DNA of 54,121 nt. Origin: Nocardia sp. (GTDB taxonomy: Bacteria; Actinomycetota; Actinomycetes; Mycobacteriales; Mycobacteriaceae). The notes beneath the pieces were generated by a model, which was not told where the DNA came from, ran no database searches, and saw only the letters and a program-made list of their open reading frames with translations. Of the stretch, positions 24,269-33,205 are shown in pieces. The position numbers and the translations under genes were made by a program. The stretch is taken from assembly GCF_025465275.1 (NCBI RefSeq), contig NZ_JAODNK010000057.1, forward strand, positions 1-54,121, in the 5' to 3' direction. Positions within the stretch are counted from its first letter, which is position 1; the number at the start of each line of letters is the position of its first letter.

Positions 24269-24898
24269 GTGAAGTTCATGATGGGGTGTGCGCTGGCTGT
24301 CGCATGCACAACGGTGGGATTGCCTGTGGCGCACGCGGATACCGCGCCGTCCTGCCTCGAATTCAACAACGGGTACAAGGCGGAATGGCAGGCCAGCTGG
24401 GCGGTCTATCAAGCCGAACAGGGGCAGCCCGATTCCCGCTCCTCGGTGGTGGTGGACCTGCCGATCACCATCACCGCCCCACTGCAGAAGGTGTGGGATG
24501 TGTATTCGGATTTCCACAACGATCTCGGCCGCCATCCGTTCATGCGGGATCTGATCACCCATCGCACGTGTAATGACGGCGGCGTACAGGTCACGGATTT
24601 CACCGCGCTGGACGAGATTCCGATGGGCCCGATCACCTTCCCCGGCCACACCCAGGCCGAGCAGCGCATCCACGCGGCGGAGCACTACTACGCCTCGGAC
24701 AGCTGGGACATCCCGAATGTCACCACCCACCAGCTGATCACCTTCACCGACAACGGCGACGGCACCACCACGGTCAACGAGCACATCACCTTCCTCGCCG
24801 ACGCCGCGCTGATCCAATTCACCGCCGACAACGGCGCCTCCTCCCACCGCACCTACCAGACCGCCCTCAAGCGAGACATCGAGAACGGCTCACTCTGA
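24269..24898 (+). CDS. Secreted SRPBCC/START-like protein
   Basis: About 209 residues from a GTG at 24269; ATGs at 24278 and 24281 are alternatives, and no clear ribosome-binding site decides. A signal peptide is visible (MMGCALAVACTTVGLPVAHA, cleavage near residue 23). The mature part has the layout of a polyketide-cyclase/START-like fold: SVVVDLPITITAPLQKVWDVYSDFHNDL, then a beta-rich middle (GGVQVTDFTALDEIPMG, QLITFTDNGDGTTTVNEHITF) and a closing long helix. Such domains bind hydrophobic ligands, and an exported version is less common. No catalytic residues can be named and the ligand is unknown. It is 85 bp downstream of the helicase gene. Confidence 0.6.
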   Translation: MKFMMGCALAVACTTVGLPVAHADTAPSCLEFNNGYKAEWQASWAVYQAEQGQPDSRSSVVVDLPITITAPLQKVWDVYSDFHNDLGRHPFMRDLITHRTCNDGGVQVTDFTALDEIPMGPITFPGHTQAEQRIHAAEHYYASDSWDIPNVTTHQLITFTDNGDGTTTVNEHITFLADAALIQFTADNGASSHRTYQTALKRDIENGSL

Positions 24899-25021
24899 AC
24901 CGGTTACCCGACGCGCCCGGCACCGCACGAATCGCCATCAACACACCTGATTTCAACACCGACACGCCAATTGCCGGCTGCCGCCGATACAGCGGAGCAA
25001 TCAGCTGGCAACCCAGTCGGC

Positions 25022-25094
25022 GCGATTCCACCCACCAGGTCGACGTCACTGCCGGCCCGGTCGACGTCACTGGCGATTCCTTGCAGGGAATCGC
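25022..25094. promoter_or_regulatory. Direct repeats and hairpin upstream of the cupin gene
   Basis: GGTCGACGTCACTG occurs at 25038-25051 and again at 25059-25072, exactly 21 bp (two helical turns) apart. Immediately after the second copy, GCGATTCC (25073-25080) and GGAATCGC (25087-25094) form a perfect 8-bp stem with a 6-nt loop. A further GCGATTCC is at 25022-25029. Helical phasing suggests a protein-binding region controlling the cupin gene. Confidence 0.5.
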
Positions 25095-25126
25095 ACCCGC
25101 TGGCCGAATCCCGCACAGTCGTCCTC

Positions 25127-25510
25127 GTGAATAACGAGCAGACTCTGCGCTACACCCGCATCGACAGCACCGTCGAGGGCGGCTCCCACTTCGTCGAGGC
25201 CGAGATCTCGCTGGCTGAAAGGACTCTCGCGGTAGGTGTGCCCGCCATGTCGGTAGGCGGGATGCCGTCGGCTGCCGGAGTGTCATTCCTGCGCAGTGCG
25301 GGGTTCGACAGTGCGCCGCATCCGGCGCCGGCCCGGCAGTGGGTGGTGCTGCTACGCGGGGTGCTTCAGGTGACCACCTCGAACGGTGAGGAGCGCAGAT
25401 TCGGGCCGGGCGATCTGTTGTTCGTCACCGATACCGAGGGCGCGGGTCACACCACCGTGGCGGTCGGCGCGCCGCCGTTCGAGGCCTTGTTCATTCCCGC
25501 CGGAGCCTGA
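25127..25510 (+). CDS. Small cupin-domain protein
   Basis: About 127 residues if translation starts at the GTG at 25127 (MNNEQTLRYTRID). The frame is open further upstream, but that part contains the phased DNA repeats and reads as low-complexity protein, so I treat it as non-coding. The single cupin barrel is seen as GGSHFVEAEI, APARQWVVLLRGVLQVTTSNGEERRFGPGDLLFVTDTEGAGHTTVAV, that is cupin motif 2-like GPGD and a late His. Classical metal-binding His pairs are incomplete, so enzymatic activity is uncertain. A hairpin at 25533-25551 follows the gene. Confidence 0.6.
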   Translation: MNNEQTLRYTRIDSTVEGGSHFVEAEISLAERTLAVGVPAMSVGGMPSAAGVSFLRSAGFDSAPHPAPARQWVVLLRGVLQVTTSNGEERRFGPGDLLFVTDTEGAGHTTVAVGAPPFEALFIPAGA

Positions 25511-25532
25511 TCCGCAGCGGCAAGGAACCCAC

Positions 25533-25551
25533 GCTCCGACGGTTCCGGAGC
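25533..25551 (+). terminator. Short hairpin after the cupin gene
   Basis: GCTCCG (25533-25538) pairs with CGGAGC (25546-25551) around a 7-nt loop, 22 bp after the cupin stop. There is no T-run. It is a weak candidate for a high-GC terminator. Confidence 0.35.
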
Positions 25552-25583
25552 GGGCCGACTACACTGGGTCGCTGCATGCGTGA

Positions 25584-27146
<1,563 letters not shown>

Positions 27147-27178
27147 GCGATCATCGACCAGTAGATCTGCACAGTCGG

Positions 27179-27211
27179 ACCCGGCGGGAACCCTCGTGGA
27201 ACCCGCCGGGT
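27179..27211 (+). terminator. Strong intrinsic-type terminator after guaB1
   Basis: ACCCGGCGGG (27179-27188) pairs perfectly with CCCGCCGGGT (27202-27211), a 10-bp stem with a 13-nt loop, followed by TTCCTGTGT. It starts 33 bp after the guaB1 stop and should separate it from the membrane-protein pair. Confidence 0.75.
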
Positions 27212-27321
27212 TTCCTGTGTCCGGCGCGGTCGCGCGGAAACCCGCGCGACCAGCCGGTAGCATTATCGACGCCGGACCGTGACGACCCGTTTCACGGCCC
27301 ACCCCATGCGAAAGGAACCAG

Positions 27322-27450
27322 TTGTCACCCGCGTCCGAGGGCGCCACTCAGGAGGGCTCCTCTACCGAGCCGGGTGACAAACCCGGCGCCATCGTTGCCC
27401 CAGCCCCAGTGATCTCACCCCAAGATCTTCAGACGGCCGGGTGGTGCTGA
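27322..27450 (+). other. Possible 42-codon leader ORF ahead of the CBS membrane-protein genes
   Basis: A TTG at 27322 preceded by AAAGGAA opens a short frame encoding a Ser/Glu/Pro-rich peptide (starts MSPASEGATQEGSS). It stops at a TGA inside the first codons of the next gene. The overlap of about 10 bp would allow coupling. The spacer to the ribosome-binding site is only 4 nt and the composition is unremarkable, so this is a weak candidate. Confidence 0.25.
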
Positions 27451-28829
27451 CCGTGTCGGCCCTGCTCACCGTTCTCAGTCTGCTCGGTTTTGTCGCATTG
27501 ACCGCAGGCACCGCACTGTTCGTTGCCGCGGAATTCTCGCTCACCGCCCTGGAACGCAGCACCGTGGAGGCGCACGCCCGTGAGGGTGACCGCCGGGCCC
27601 GGCAGGTGCGGCAGGCGCACCGCACGCTCTCGTTCCAACTTTCCGGGGCGCAACTGGGCATCACCATCACCACGTTGATCACCGGTTATATCGCCGAACC
27701 GGTGCTGGCGCGGCTGCTGGAGCCGATCTTCAACGCGTTCGGCGTGGATATCGGTACCTCGCACGGCATTTCGCTGGCACTGGCACTGATCATCGCCACC
27801 TCGTTCTCGATGATCTACGGCGAGCTGGTGCCGAAGAACATTGCCATCGCCTCACCGCTGGCCACCGCGCGCTGGACCGCAGGACCGATGATGTGGTTCT
27901 CGACGGCCTTCCGCTGGATGATCAATTTCCTGAACGGCACCGCCAACTGGGCCGTGCGGCGACTTGGCGTCGAACCGGCCGAAGAGCTGCGCTCGGCCCG
28001 TTCACCGCAGGAATTGGGTTCGCTGGTGCGCACTTCCGCCCTGCACGGCGTGCTCGATCAGCGCACCGCACAGGTGGTGGATCGCTCGCTGCAGTTCGGT
28101 GAGCGCAGCGCGGAAGAGCTCATGACCCCGCGGGTGAAGATCGAATCCCTCGATCAGGACGACACCATCGCCGACCTCATCGAAACCGCGAGCCGCACCG
28201 GCTTTTCGCGTTTCCCGGTCATCGACGGCGATCTCGATAACACCCTCGGTGTGGTGCACGTCAAACAGGCGTTCATGCACTTGGCCAAGGACCGGCGTGT
28301 CATCAGGCTGAAGGACATCGCCCAGCCGGTGCCCATCGTCCCCGCGAGCCTGGACGGCGACGAGGTGCTGGAGCGGGTGCGCGCCGACGGTATGCAGGTG
28401 GCGCTCGTGGTCGACGAATACGGCGGCACCGCGGGCATTGTCACCATGGAGGACATCATCGAGGAGATTCTCGGTGACGTCCGCGATGAGCACGATGAGG
28501 AAGAACTCGATGTGCGCCGCGCCGGCAACGACTGGGACTGCTCCGGTCTGCTGCGCGTGGACGAGGTCTCCCGCACCACCGGATACGACGCGCCCGAAGG
28601 CGAATACGAAACTCTCGGCGGCCTGGTGCTGACCCGCCTCGGCCGCATCCCCGTCACCGGAGACGAGGTGCTGCTGCCGCAACCCGGCAATCAGCACACG
28701 CTGGAACCGCATACGAGCGGCGGCTGGATCGCCAAGGTGGAACGCATGGACGGCCGTCGCATCGACCGGGTGCTGCTGCGCCCCGTCGACGCCGAAGGCC
28801 TCGCGGAGTGGGAGCAGAACCATGGGTGA
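27441..28829 (+). CDS. CNNM/CorC-type membrane protein with DUF21 and CBS domains (copy 1)
   Basis: 462 residues, GTG start (further GTGs lie 3 and 12 bp downstream). The N-terminal DUF21 membrane domain holds about four hydrophobic segments: LTVLSLLGFVALTAGTALFVAAEFSL, SFQLSGAQLGITITTLITGY and FSMIYGELVPKNIAIA. A CBS pair follows (TPRVKIESLDQDDTIADL...GFSRFPVIDGD and VALVVDEYGGTAGIVTMEDIIEEILGDVRDEHDEEE), then a CorC/HlyC domain near the end (LRVDEVSRTTGYDAPEGEYETLGG). Annotated as hemolysins, these proteins are now linked to Mg2+/divalent cation efflux or homeostasis. It overlaps its paralog by 8 bp. This resembles the Rv1842c/Rv1841c pair next to guaB1 in M. tuberculosis (from memory). Confidence 0.85.
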   Translation: MVLTVSALLTVLSLLGFVALTAGTALFVAAEFSLTALERSTVEAHAREGDRRARQVRQAHRTLSFQLSGAQLGITITTLITGYIAEPVLARLLEPIFNAFGVDIGTSHGISLALALIIATSFSMIYGELVPKNIAIASPLATARWTAGPMMWFSTAFRWMINFLNGTANWAVRRLGVEPAEELRSARSPQELGSLVRTSALHGVLDQRTAQVVDRSLQFGERSAEELMTPRVKIESLDQDDTIADLIETASRTGFSRFPVIDGDLDNTLGVVHVKQAFMHLAKDRRVIRLKDIAQPVPIVPASLDGDEVLERVRADGMQVALVVDEYGGTAGIVTMEDIIEEILGDVRDEHDEEELDVRRAGNDWDCSGLLRVDEVSRTTGYDAPEGEYETLGGLVLTRLGRIPVTGDEVLLPQPGNQHTLEPHTSGGWIAKVERMDGRRIDRVLLRPVDAEGLAEWEQNHG

Positions 28830-29886
28830 TATCACCGCAGTCCTGCTCACCCTGGTGCTGCTGCTGAGCAATGCGTTCTTCGTCGGCGCGGAGTTCGCAT
28901 TGATCTCCGCCCGCCGCGATCGGCTGGAAGCCCTTGCGGCACAGGGCAAGCGCAGCGCCGATACGGTCATCGAGGCGGCGCAGAACCTGTCCATGATGCT
29001 GGCGGCGGCGCAGTTGGGCATCACCATCTGCTCGATCCTGCTGGGCCGGGTCGGTGAGCCCGCCGTGGCGCATCTGCTGCAGGGCCCGTTCGATCTGGTC
29101 GGGGTGCCCGATCAACTGCTGCATCCGATTTCGTTCGCGCTGGCGCTGACCATCGTGGTCATCCTGCACATCCTGCTCGGTGAGATGATCCCGAAGAATA
29201 TCGCGCTGGCCGGGCCGGAACGCTGTGCGCTGCTGCTGGTTCCGATGCATCTGGTGTGGCTGCGCCTGGCCAAACCGCTCATCTCGCTCTACAATCTGGC
29301 GGCGAACCTGTCGCTGCGGGCACTGCGCATCGAACCCAAGGATGAGCTGGATTCCACTGTTTCGTCGGTGGAGCTCGCCGAGATGTTCGGCGAATCCCGT
29401 TCGGAGGGACTGCTGGACGAGGAGGAGCACCGCCGCCTCACCCAGGCGCTGGGCTCCAGCGACAGCATTGTCGCCGATGTGATGGTGGCGCTGGCGAAGA
29501 CCCGCTCGGTGCCGCTGCGCGGTGACGGCACCACTCTCGGCGATATCGAGAACGCTGTCGCCGAAACGGGTTTCTCCCGTTATCCGGTGCGGGCCGGGGA
29601 CGGTTCCCTGGTCGGCTACCTGCACGTCAAGGATGTGCTCGATCTGGTGGCCGATGACGAGGCGGGTCCGTCCACGCCTATCCCCCGCACCGATATCCGC
29701 CCGCTGCCCACGGTCAGTACCGGCGCCACCCTCTTCGAGGCCCTGGCCCGGTTGCGCCGCACCAACTCCCATTTGGGACGGGTGGTGGACAGTCGCGGCA
29801 ATACCGTCGGCATTGTCGCCCTGGAAGATCTGGTGGAGGAGTTCGTCGGCACCGTCCGCGACGGCACCCACCGTGTCGCGGAGTGA
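28822..29886 (+). CDS. CNNM/CorC-type membrane protein with DUF21 and CBS domains (copy 2)
   Basis: 354 residues, ATG start overlapping the previous gene by 8 bp. It has the same DUF21 layout as the upstream copy (LLLSNAFFVGAEFALISARRDRLEAL, MMLAAAQLGITICSILLGRVGEP, LLGEMIPKNIALAGPER) and a CBS pair (VADVMVALAKTRSVPL, GFSRYPVRAGDGSLVGYLHVKDVLDLV, NTVGIVALEDLVEEFVGTVRD). It lacks the C-terminal CorC/HlyC domain, so it is about 110 residues shorter. The two copies probably work as a heteromer in divalent-cation handling (inference). The next gene begins 7 bp after its stop. Confidence 0.85.
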   Translation: MGDITAVLLTLVLLLSNAFFVGAEFALISARRDRLEALAAQGKRSADTVIEAAQNLSMMLAAAQLGITICSILLGRVGEPAVAHLLQGPFDLVGVPDQLLHPISFALALTIVVILHILLGEMIPKNIALAGPERCALLLVPMHLVWLRLAKPLISLYNLAANLSLRALRIEPKDELDSTVSSVELAEMFGESRSEGLLDEEEHRRLTQALGSSDSIVADVMVALAKTRSVPLRGDGTTLGDIENAVAETGFSRYPVRAGDGSLVGYLHVKDVLDLVADDEAGPSTPIPRTDIRPLPTVSTGATLFEALARLRRTNSHLGRVVDSRGNTVGIVALEDLVEEFVGTVRDGTHRVAE

Positions 29887-29893
29887 TCTGAAC

Positions 29894-30778
29894 GTGCTGC
29901 TAGATCTCCCAGTGCTCGCGCCCGCCGACTGGCGGGCGCGAGCAGCCGCACACCGTGAGCGAGTGGACGCGCTTGTGGGCCCGTATCTCCAGCAACGGGC
30001 CGTCGGGTCGAAACACCCGGTCATCGACTTCCTGTTCACCTATTACGGCAATAAGCCCGCACAGCTCAGACGCTGGCATCCCGGCTTCGGGGTGGCGCTC
30101 GCCGACGGTGTCGATTATTCGGAAGCCCGTGGCTACCACCGGGTTCCGGGCAGTTCCCCCGACGCGGTCGTATGGACGGCAGACCCGGAATTCCTCCAGA
30201 AGCGCCGCGACACCATCGAATTCGTCGCCCGCCTGCTCTCGGCCACGGCGACCCGCCCAGCCCAGCTCTCCTGCTTCGGGCTGCACGAGTGGGCCATGGT
30301 CTACCGCACCGACGACGTCCGCCACCAACAGGTCCCGCTCCGCCTCGGCCACGCCGGCACCGATGCGGTCGTCGAATCAATGCAATTGCGCTGCACCCAC
30401 TTCGACGCCTACCGCTTCTTCACTCCCGAAGCCGTGCCCCTCAATATCGAGCCCCTCACCCGCGAGAACCAGGAACACCGCGAACAACCCGGCTGCCTGC
30501 ACGCCAATATGGATCTGTACAAGTGGGGATTCAAACTCACGCCCCTCATCGCATCCGACCTGCTGTTCGACTGCTTCGAACTGGCTTGTGCTGCACGCGA
30601 ACTCGACATGAAGGCCAGCCCCTACGACCTGTCCGAGTACGGATACGAGCCGATTCGGATCGAAACACCTTCCGGCCGTGCCGAATACGTCCGACGGCAG
30701 ATTGACATCGCCGCCCGAGGCGAGACACTCCGGCAACGATTGCTGAATACCTGCCGCGCGTTAATCGACGTGGCGTAA
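29894..30778 (+). CDS. Protein of the family annotated as actinobacterial 3-methyladenine DNA glycosylase
   Basis: 294 residues from the GTG at 29894 (MLLDLPVLAPADW); a downstream GTG is also possible. The sequence matches, from memory, a conserved actinobacterial family: HPVIDFLFTYYGNKPAQLRRWHPG, LSCFGLHEWAMVYR, CTHFDAYRFFTPEAVPLN, GCLHANMDLYKWGFKL, ELDMKASPYDLSEYGYEPIRIETPSGRAEY. Databases label it 3-methyladenine DNA glycosylase, but no helix-hairpin-helix or AAG-type motif is evident, so the function is open. Conserved Cys, His and acidic residues suggest a metal or catalytic site. It lies 7 bp after the CBS protein gene and is likely cotranscribed. Confidence 0.65.
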   Translation: MLLDLPVLAPADWRARAAAHRERVDALVGPYLQQRAVGSKHPVIDFLFTYYGNKPAQLRRWHPGFGVALADGVDYSEARGYHRVPGSSPDAVVWTADPEFLQKRRDTIEFVARLLSATATRPAQLSCFGLHEWAMVYRTDDVRHQQVPLRLGHAGTDAVVESMQLRCTHFDAYRFFTPEAVPLNIEPLTRENQEHREQPGCLHANMDLYKWGFKLTPLIASDLLFDCFELACAARELDMKASPYDLSEYGYEPIRIETPSGRAEYVRRQIDIAARGETLRQRLLNTCRALIDVA

Positions 30779-30818
30779 ATCACCGCGCGGTGGCACCCTG
30801 TCCCTGGGAGGAAGTTCA

Positions 30819-31297
30819 CTACAGGGGATCGAAACGTTGAGCATGCCCGACGGCGGTGAAGCGCTCCAGCTCCAGTACAGCCAGCAGTCGATTCTGCGAT
30901 TCCCCATAGGGTCGCCGGGATAGCGTCCGAGTCTGCGCGGCCAGCTCGCCGCACGTTCGGAGGCCCACAGTGCGCGGAGGCAGTCTGCGACAAGACTCCA
31001 GGTCCACTCCCGACCCGGATCCGGGCGCAGCGACTCCCTATTGAGCAGATCCGCGAGATCACCCAGATCACCGGCGAATTCGGCATTTCTCTCGGCCAGC
31101 CGCCGCACCGCGACCGGGTCGAACCCCGCATCGTGCGCGGCCTGGAAATCCGCGCACGCGAGCGCCACGTCCACCAGTTCCCGAACCTCCCGTTCCCGTT
31201 CCGCGCGAGCCCGCAGTGACGCCTGCTCATCAGCACTACCCGGCCAGGGCGGAACCAGCGGATCTCCCTTGATGCGACGTGGCATGCCTCCGAGCAT
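30819..31297 (-). pseudogene. Hypothetical protein gene, probably frameshifted near its 3' end
   Basis: The start is ATG at 31297 after TGGAG. The first 110 residues read well (PRRIKGDPLVPPWPG, REVRELVDVALACADFQAAHDAGFDPVAVRRLAERN, LVADCLRALWASERAA). From about 30950 the same frame becomes Trp/Ser/Pro-rich (DCWLYWSWSASPPS) and runs to a stop at 30761, whereas the neighbouring frame reads AQTRTLSRRPYGESQNRLLAVLELERFTAVGHAQRFDPL and stops at 30819, a far more natural ending. I infer a one-base frameshift around 30930-30950, either real or a sequencing error. No function or family is recognised. Without the shift the product is 178 residues. Confidence 0.45.
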
Positions 31298-31794
31298 GCC
31301 AGCTCCACTGCCCCCTCCCACCGCCCGTGCAGCAGCACGAGCAGGTGCTGAACACCGCCTCGGCCCGCACACCGTGTCGGGATCACACAGCCCGAAGAGA
31401 TGCTGTCCGGCGCGGAGGCGCACTGTGTCGTATCCAGTCGAGGGCGTGCGGGCGCGCGGTTACGGGGACCAGTGCCGGTGCCCGGCGTGTCACGGCGGAT
31501 TTCGCAGGCACACATTTCGTCGCGCAAATCATGGTGTGCCGCGCACGAATTCGCCACACATTCGTGGCGCGGCAAGCCAAATCATGCGCGGCGGGCGAGC
31601 GGGAGCGATGCCACAGGACGCTGGCAGCAGTACGCTCTGTGCGATTTCACGCATAAAGCCATGGCACTGGATAGGATTCCCGGATTCCTCGCCGGCGATC
31701 GGGTCGACAGTTCACATACCGGCCCGATCGCACACAGCATCGGAGATGAGAGAGACGTCTCCGCGGGGGGATCTGTAGTGAGAGAGAGTATTTC
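31298..31794. other. About 500 bp without a convincing gene
   Basis: Open frames exist on both strands but none has a good start, ribosome-binding site or natural amino-acid composition. One plus-strand frame includes CRCPACHGG, zinc-ribbon-like but isolated. CGCCAC and GTGGCG form a small stem near 31550. The end (31790 region) is the purine-rich upstream region of the next gene. I see nothing else. Confidence 0.5.
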
Positions 31795-32184
31795 GTGGCA
31801 CGTCACCCATATCCCACCCGAACAGCACCCAGGGAACAGTACGAGCCGGAGCCGCACGAAGAGGCGGAGGACCATTCACACGACTGGACACACGACAGGT
31901 ACGTGCTGACGCCCAACCAGCGGATCGTTTTCTTCACCGTGAGACTGTTCGTCTTCATCAACTGGTTGATCGCCCTATCGCTCGGTGGCGTGATCGTCCA
32001 CAGCGCCGGTTCGAGTATCTGGAAATCTCCCAACGCGAAATACGGTGGTCCCACCTCGATCTGGGTCGAAAGCTTCCTCATATCGTTCGTGGTGACGAGT
32101 ATCGGCGCCGGCTTCGTCCTCGCCCTGATAGCGGTGATCAAGGGGCGGCTCCGCAAATACGCATTGGAGCAGACCGAATACTGA
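31795..32184 (+). CDS. Small membrane protein of unknown function
   Basis: 129 residues, GTG start downstream of a GAGAGAGAG purine stretch. A hydrophilic N-terminus of about 40 residues rich in His, Glu and Pro (QYEPEPHEEAEDHSHDWTHDRY) precedes two transmembrane helices (VRLFVFINWLIALSLGGVIVHSAG and FLISFVVTSIGAGFVLALIAVIKG) and a short basic tail. The His/Glu cluster could bind metal, which is only a guess. No family was recognised. It is flanked by gene-poor sequence and an NmrA-like gene on the same strand. Confidence 0.55.
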   Translation: MARHPYPTRTAPREQYEPEPHEEAEDHSHDWTHDRYVLTPNQRIVFFTVRLFVFINWLIALSLGGVIVHSAGSSIWKSPNAKYGGPTSIWVESFLISFVVTSIGAGFVLALIAVIKGRLRKYALEQTEY

Positions 32185-32265
32185 GCCGGACGCGCACGGA
32201 TGTGACATTGCGCCACGCCGCCGGCGGCTCTTGTGCGGGTACACGGCCGCGAGTAGGTGTTGATT

Positions 32266-33039
32266 ATGGGGACTTTTCTCGTGACCGGCGGGACCGGGGT
32301 GCTGGGCCGGATTGTCGTCGAACGGCTGCGTGAGCAGGGGCACGATGTGCGCGTGCTGTCGCGGCGGGCGGGTGCGGGGACGCATGTGGGCGATTTGGCG
32401 ACCGGTGCGGGACTGGCCGAGGCCGTTGCCGGAGTGGACGGGATCGTGCATGCCGCCTCGGAATCTCGCAAGATGGGCCGGGCCGATGTGACACAGACCG
32501 ACACCGTGATTCGGGCTGCCACCCAGGCCCGGATCGGTCATCTGCTGTATGTGTCGATTGTGGGGATCGATCGCCTTCCGTTCCGCTACTACCGCAATAA
32601 ACTCGCGTGCGAGCAGCGGATCATCGGAAGCGGAGTGCCGCATACCATTCTGCGGGCCACGCAGTTCCACGAATTGCTCGGCTCCATACTGCGTACCGTC
32701 GAGCCGTTGCCGATTACACCGCTGCCGTTGAACTTTCAGTTCCAGCCCGTGGCCGCCGCGGAGGTGGCGGGGCGCGCGGCCGAACTCATCGCCGGGCCGC
32801 CGACAGGACTCGCACCCGATTTCGGCGGGCCGGAGGTGCTGACGCTCCGGCAGCTGGTCGACACGTGGCACACGCTCAGCCCGCGCCCCCGCCGGGTTTT
32901 CCAGCTGCCGCTACCGGGCCGGATCGCGCGTGGCTTCCGGGCGGGGTACAACACCTGCCCTGATCAGGCCGTGGGCGTGCGGACCTGGGCCGACTATGTC
33001 GGGTCGGCGCCGGCGGACGCCTATTCGCCGGGCGTTTAA
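32266..33039 (+). CDS. NmrA-like NAD(P)-binding protein (atypical short-chain dehydrogenase)
   Basis: About 257 residues from the ATG at 32266; a GTG 9 bp upstream is an alternative. The N-terminal nucleotide-binding motif is FLVTGGTGVLGRIVVERL (GGxGxxG), followed by RVLSRRAG and a GIVHAAS strand end. The protein continues with HLLYVSIVGIDRLPFRYYRNKLACEQRIIGSGVPHTILRATQF, the layout of NmrA/TMR-like atypical SDRs: Tyr-x-x-x-Lys is present as YYRNK. These often act as redox sensors or NAD(P)H-dependent reductases. The substrate is unknown and the neighbours give no pathway clue. Confidence 0.75.
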   Translation: MGTFLVTGGTGVLGRIVVERLREQGHDVRVLSRRAGAGTHVGDLATGAGLAEAVAGVDGIVHAASESRKMGRADVTQTDTVIRAATQARIGHLLYVSIVGIDRLPFRYYRNKLACEQRIIGSGVPHTILRATQFHELLGSILRTVEPLPITPLPLNFQFQPVAAAEVAGRAAELIAGPPTGLAPDFGGPEVLTLRQLVDTWHTLSPRPRRVFQLPLPGRIARGFRAGYNTCPDQAVGVRTWADYVGSAPADAYSPGV

Positions 33040-33205
33040 CAGAATCCGCCAATTCGAGTAGGTGACCTTGATTTCCCCGGACGAACCCTACCGAGCGGTC
33101 AGTTCATGAGCTACGGTTCCGAGATGTAACCGAGACCACACCGGGCAACCCGACGGTGCCGCTGGTCATCGGCGTAACTGCTCTGAGGGAACGGGGGGCA
33201 CCGCA

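Noticed and set aside
24971..25126. Longer N-terminus for the cupin protein
   Set aside because: This part encodes low-complexity residues and carries phased DNA repeats and a hairpin, so it looks regulatory.
31470..31560. Possible zinc-ribbon protein (CRCPACHGG) in the gene-poor gap
   Set aside because: Only one Cys cluster, no start or ribosome-binding site, and no similarity around it.
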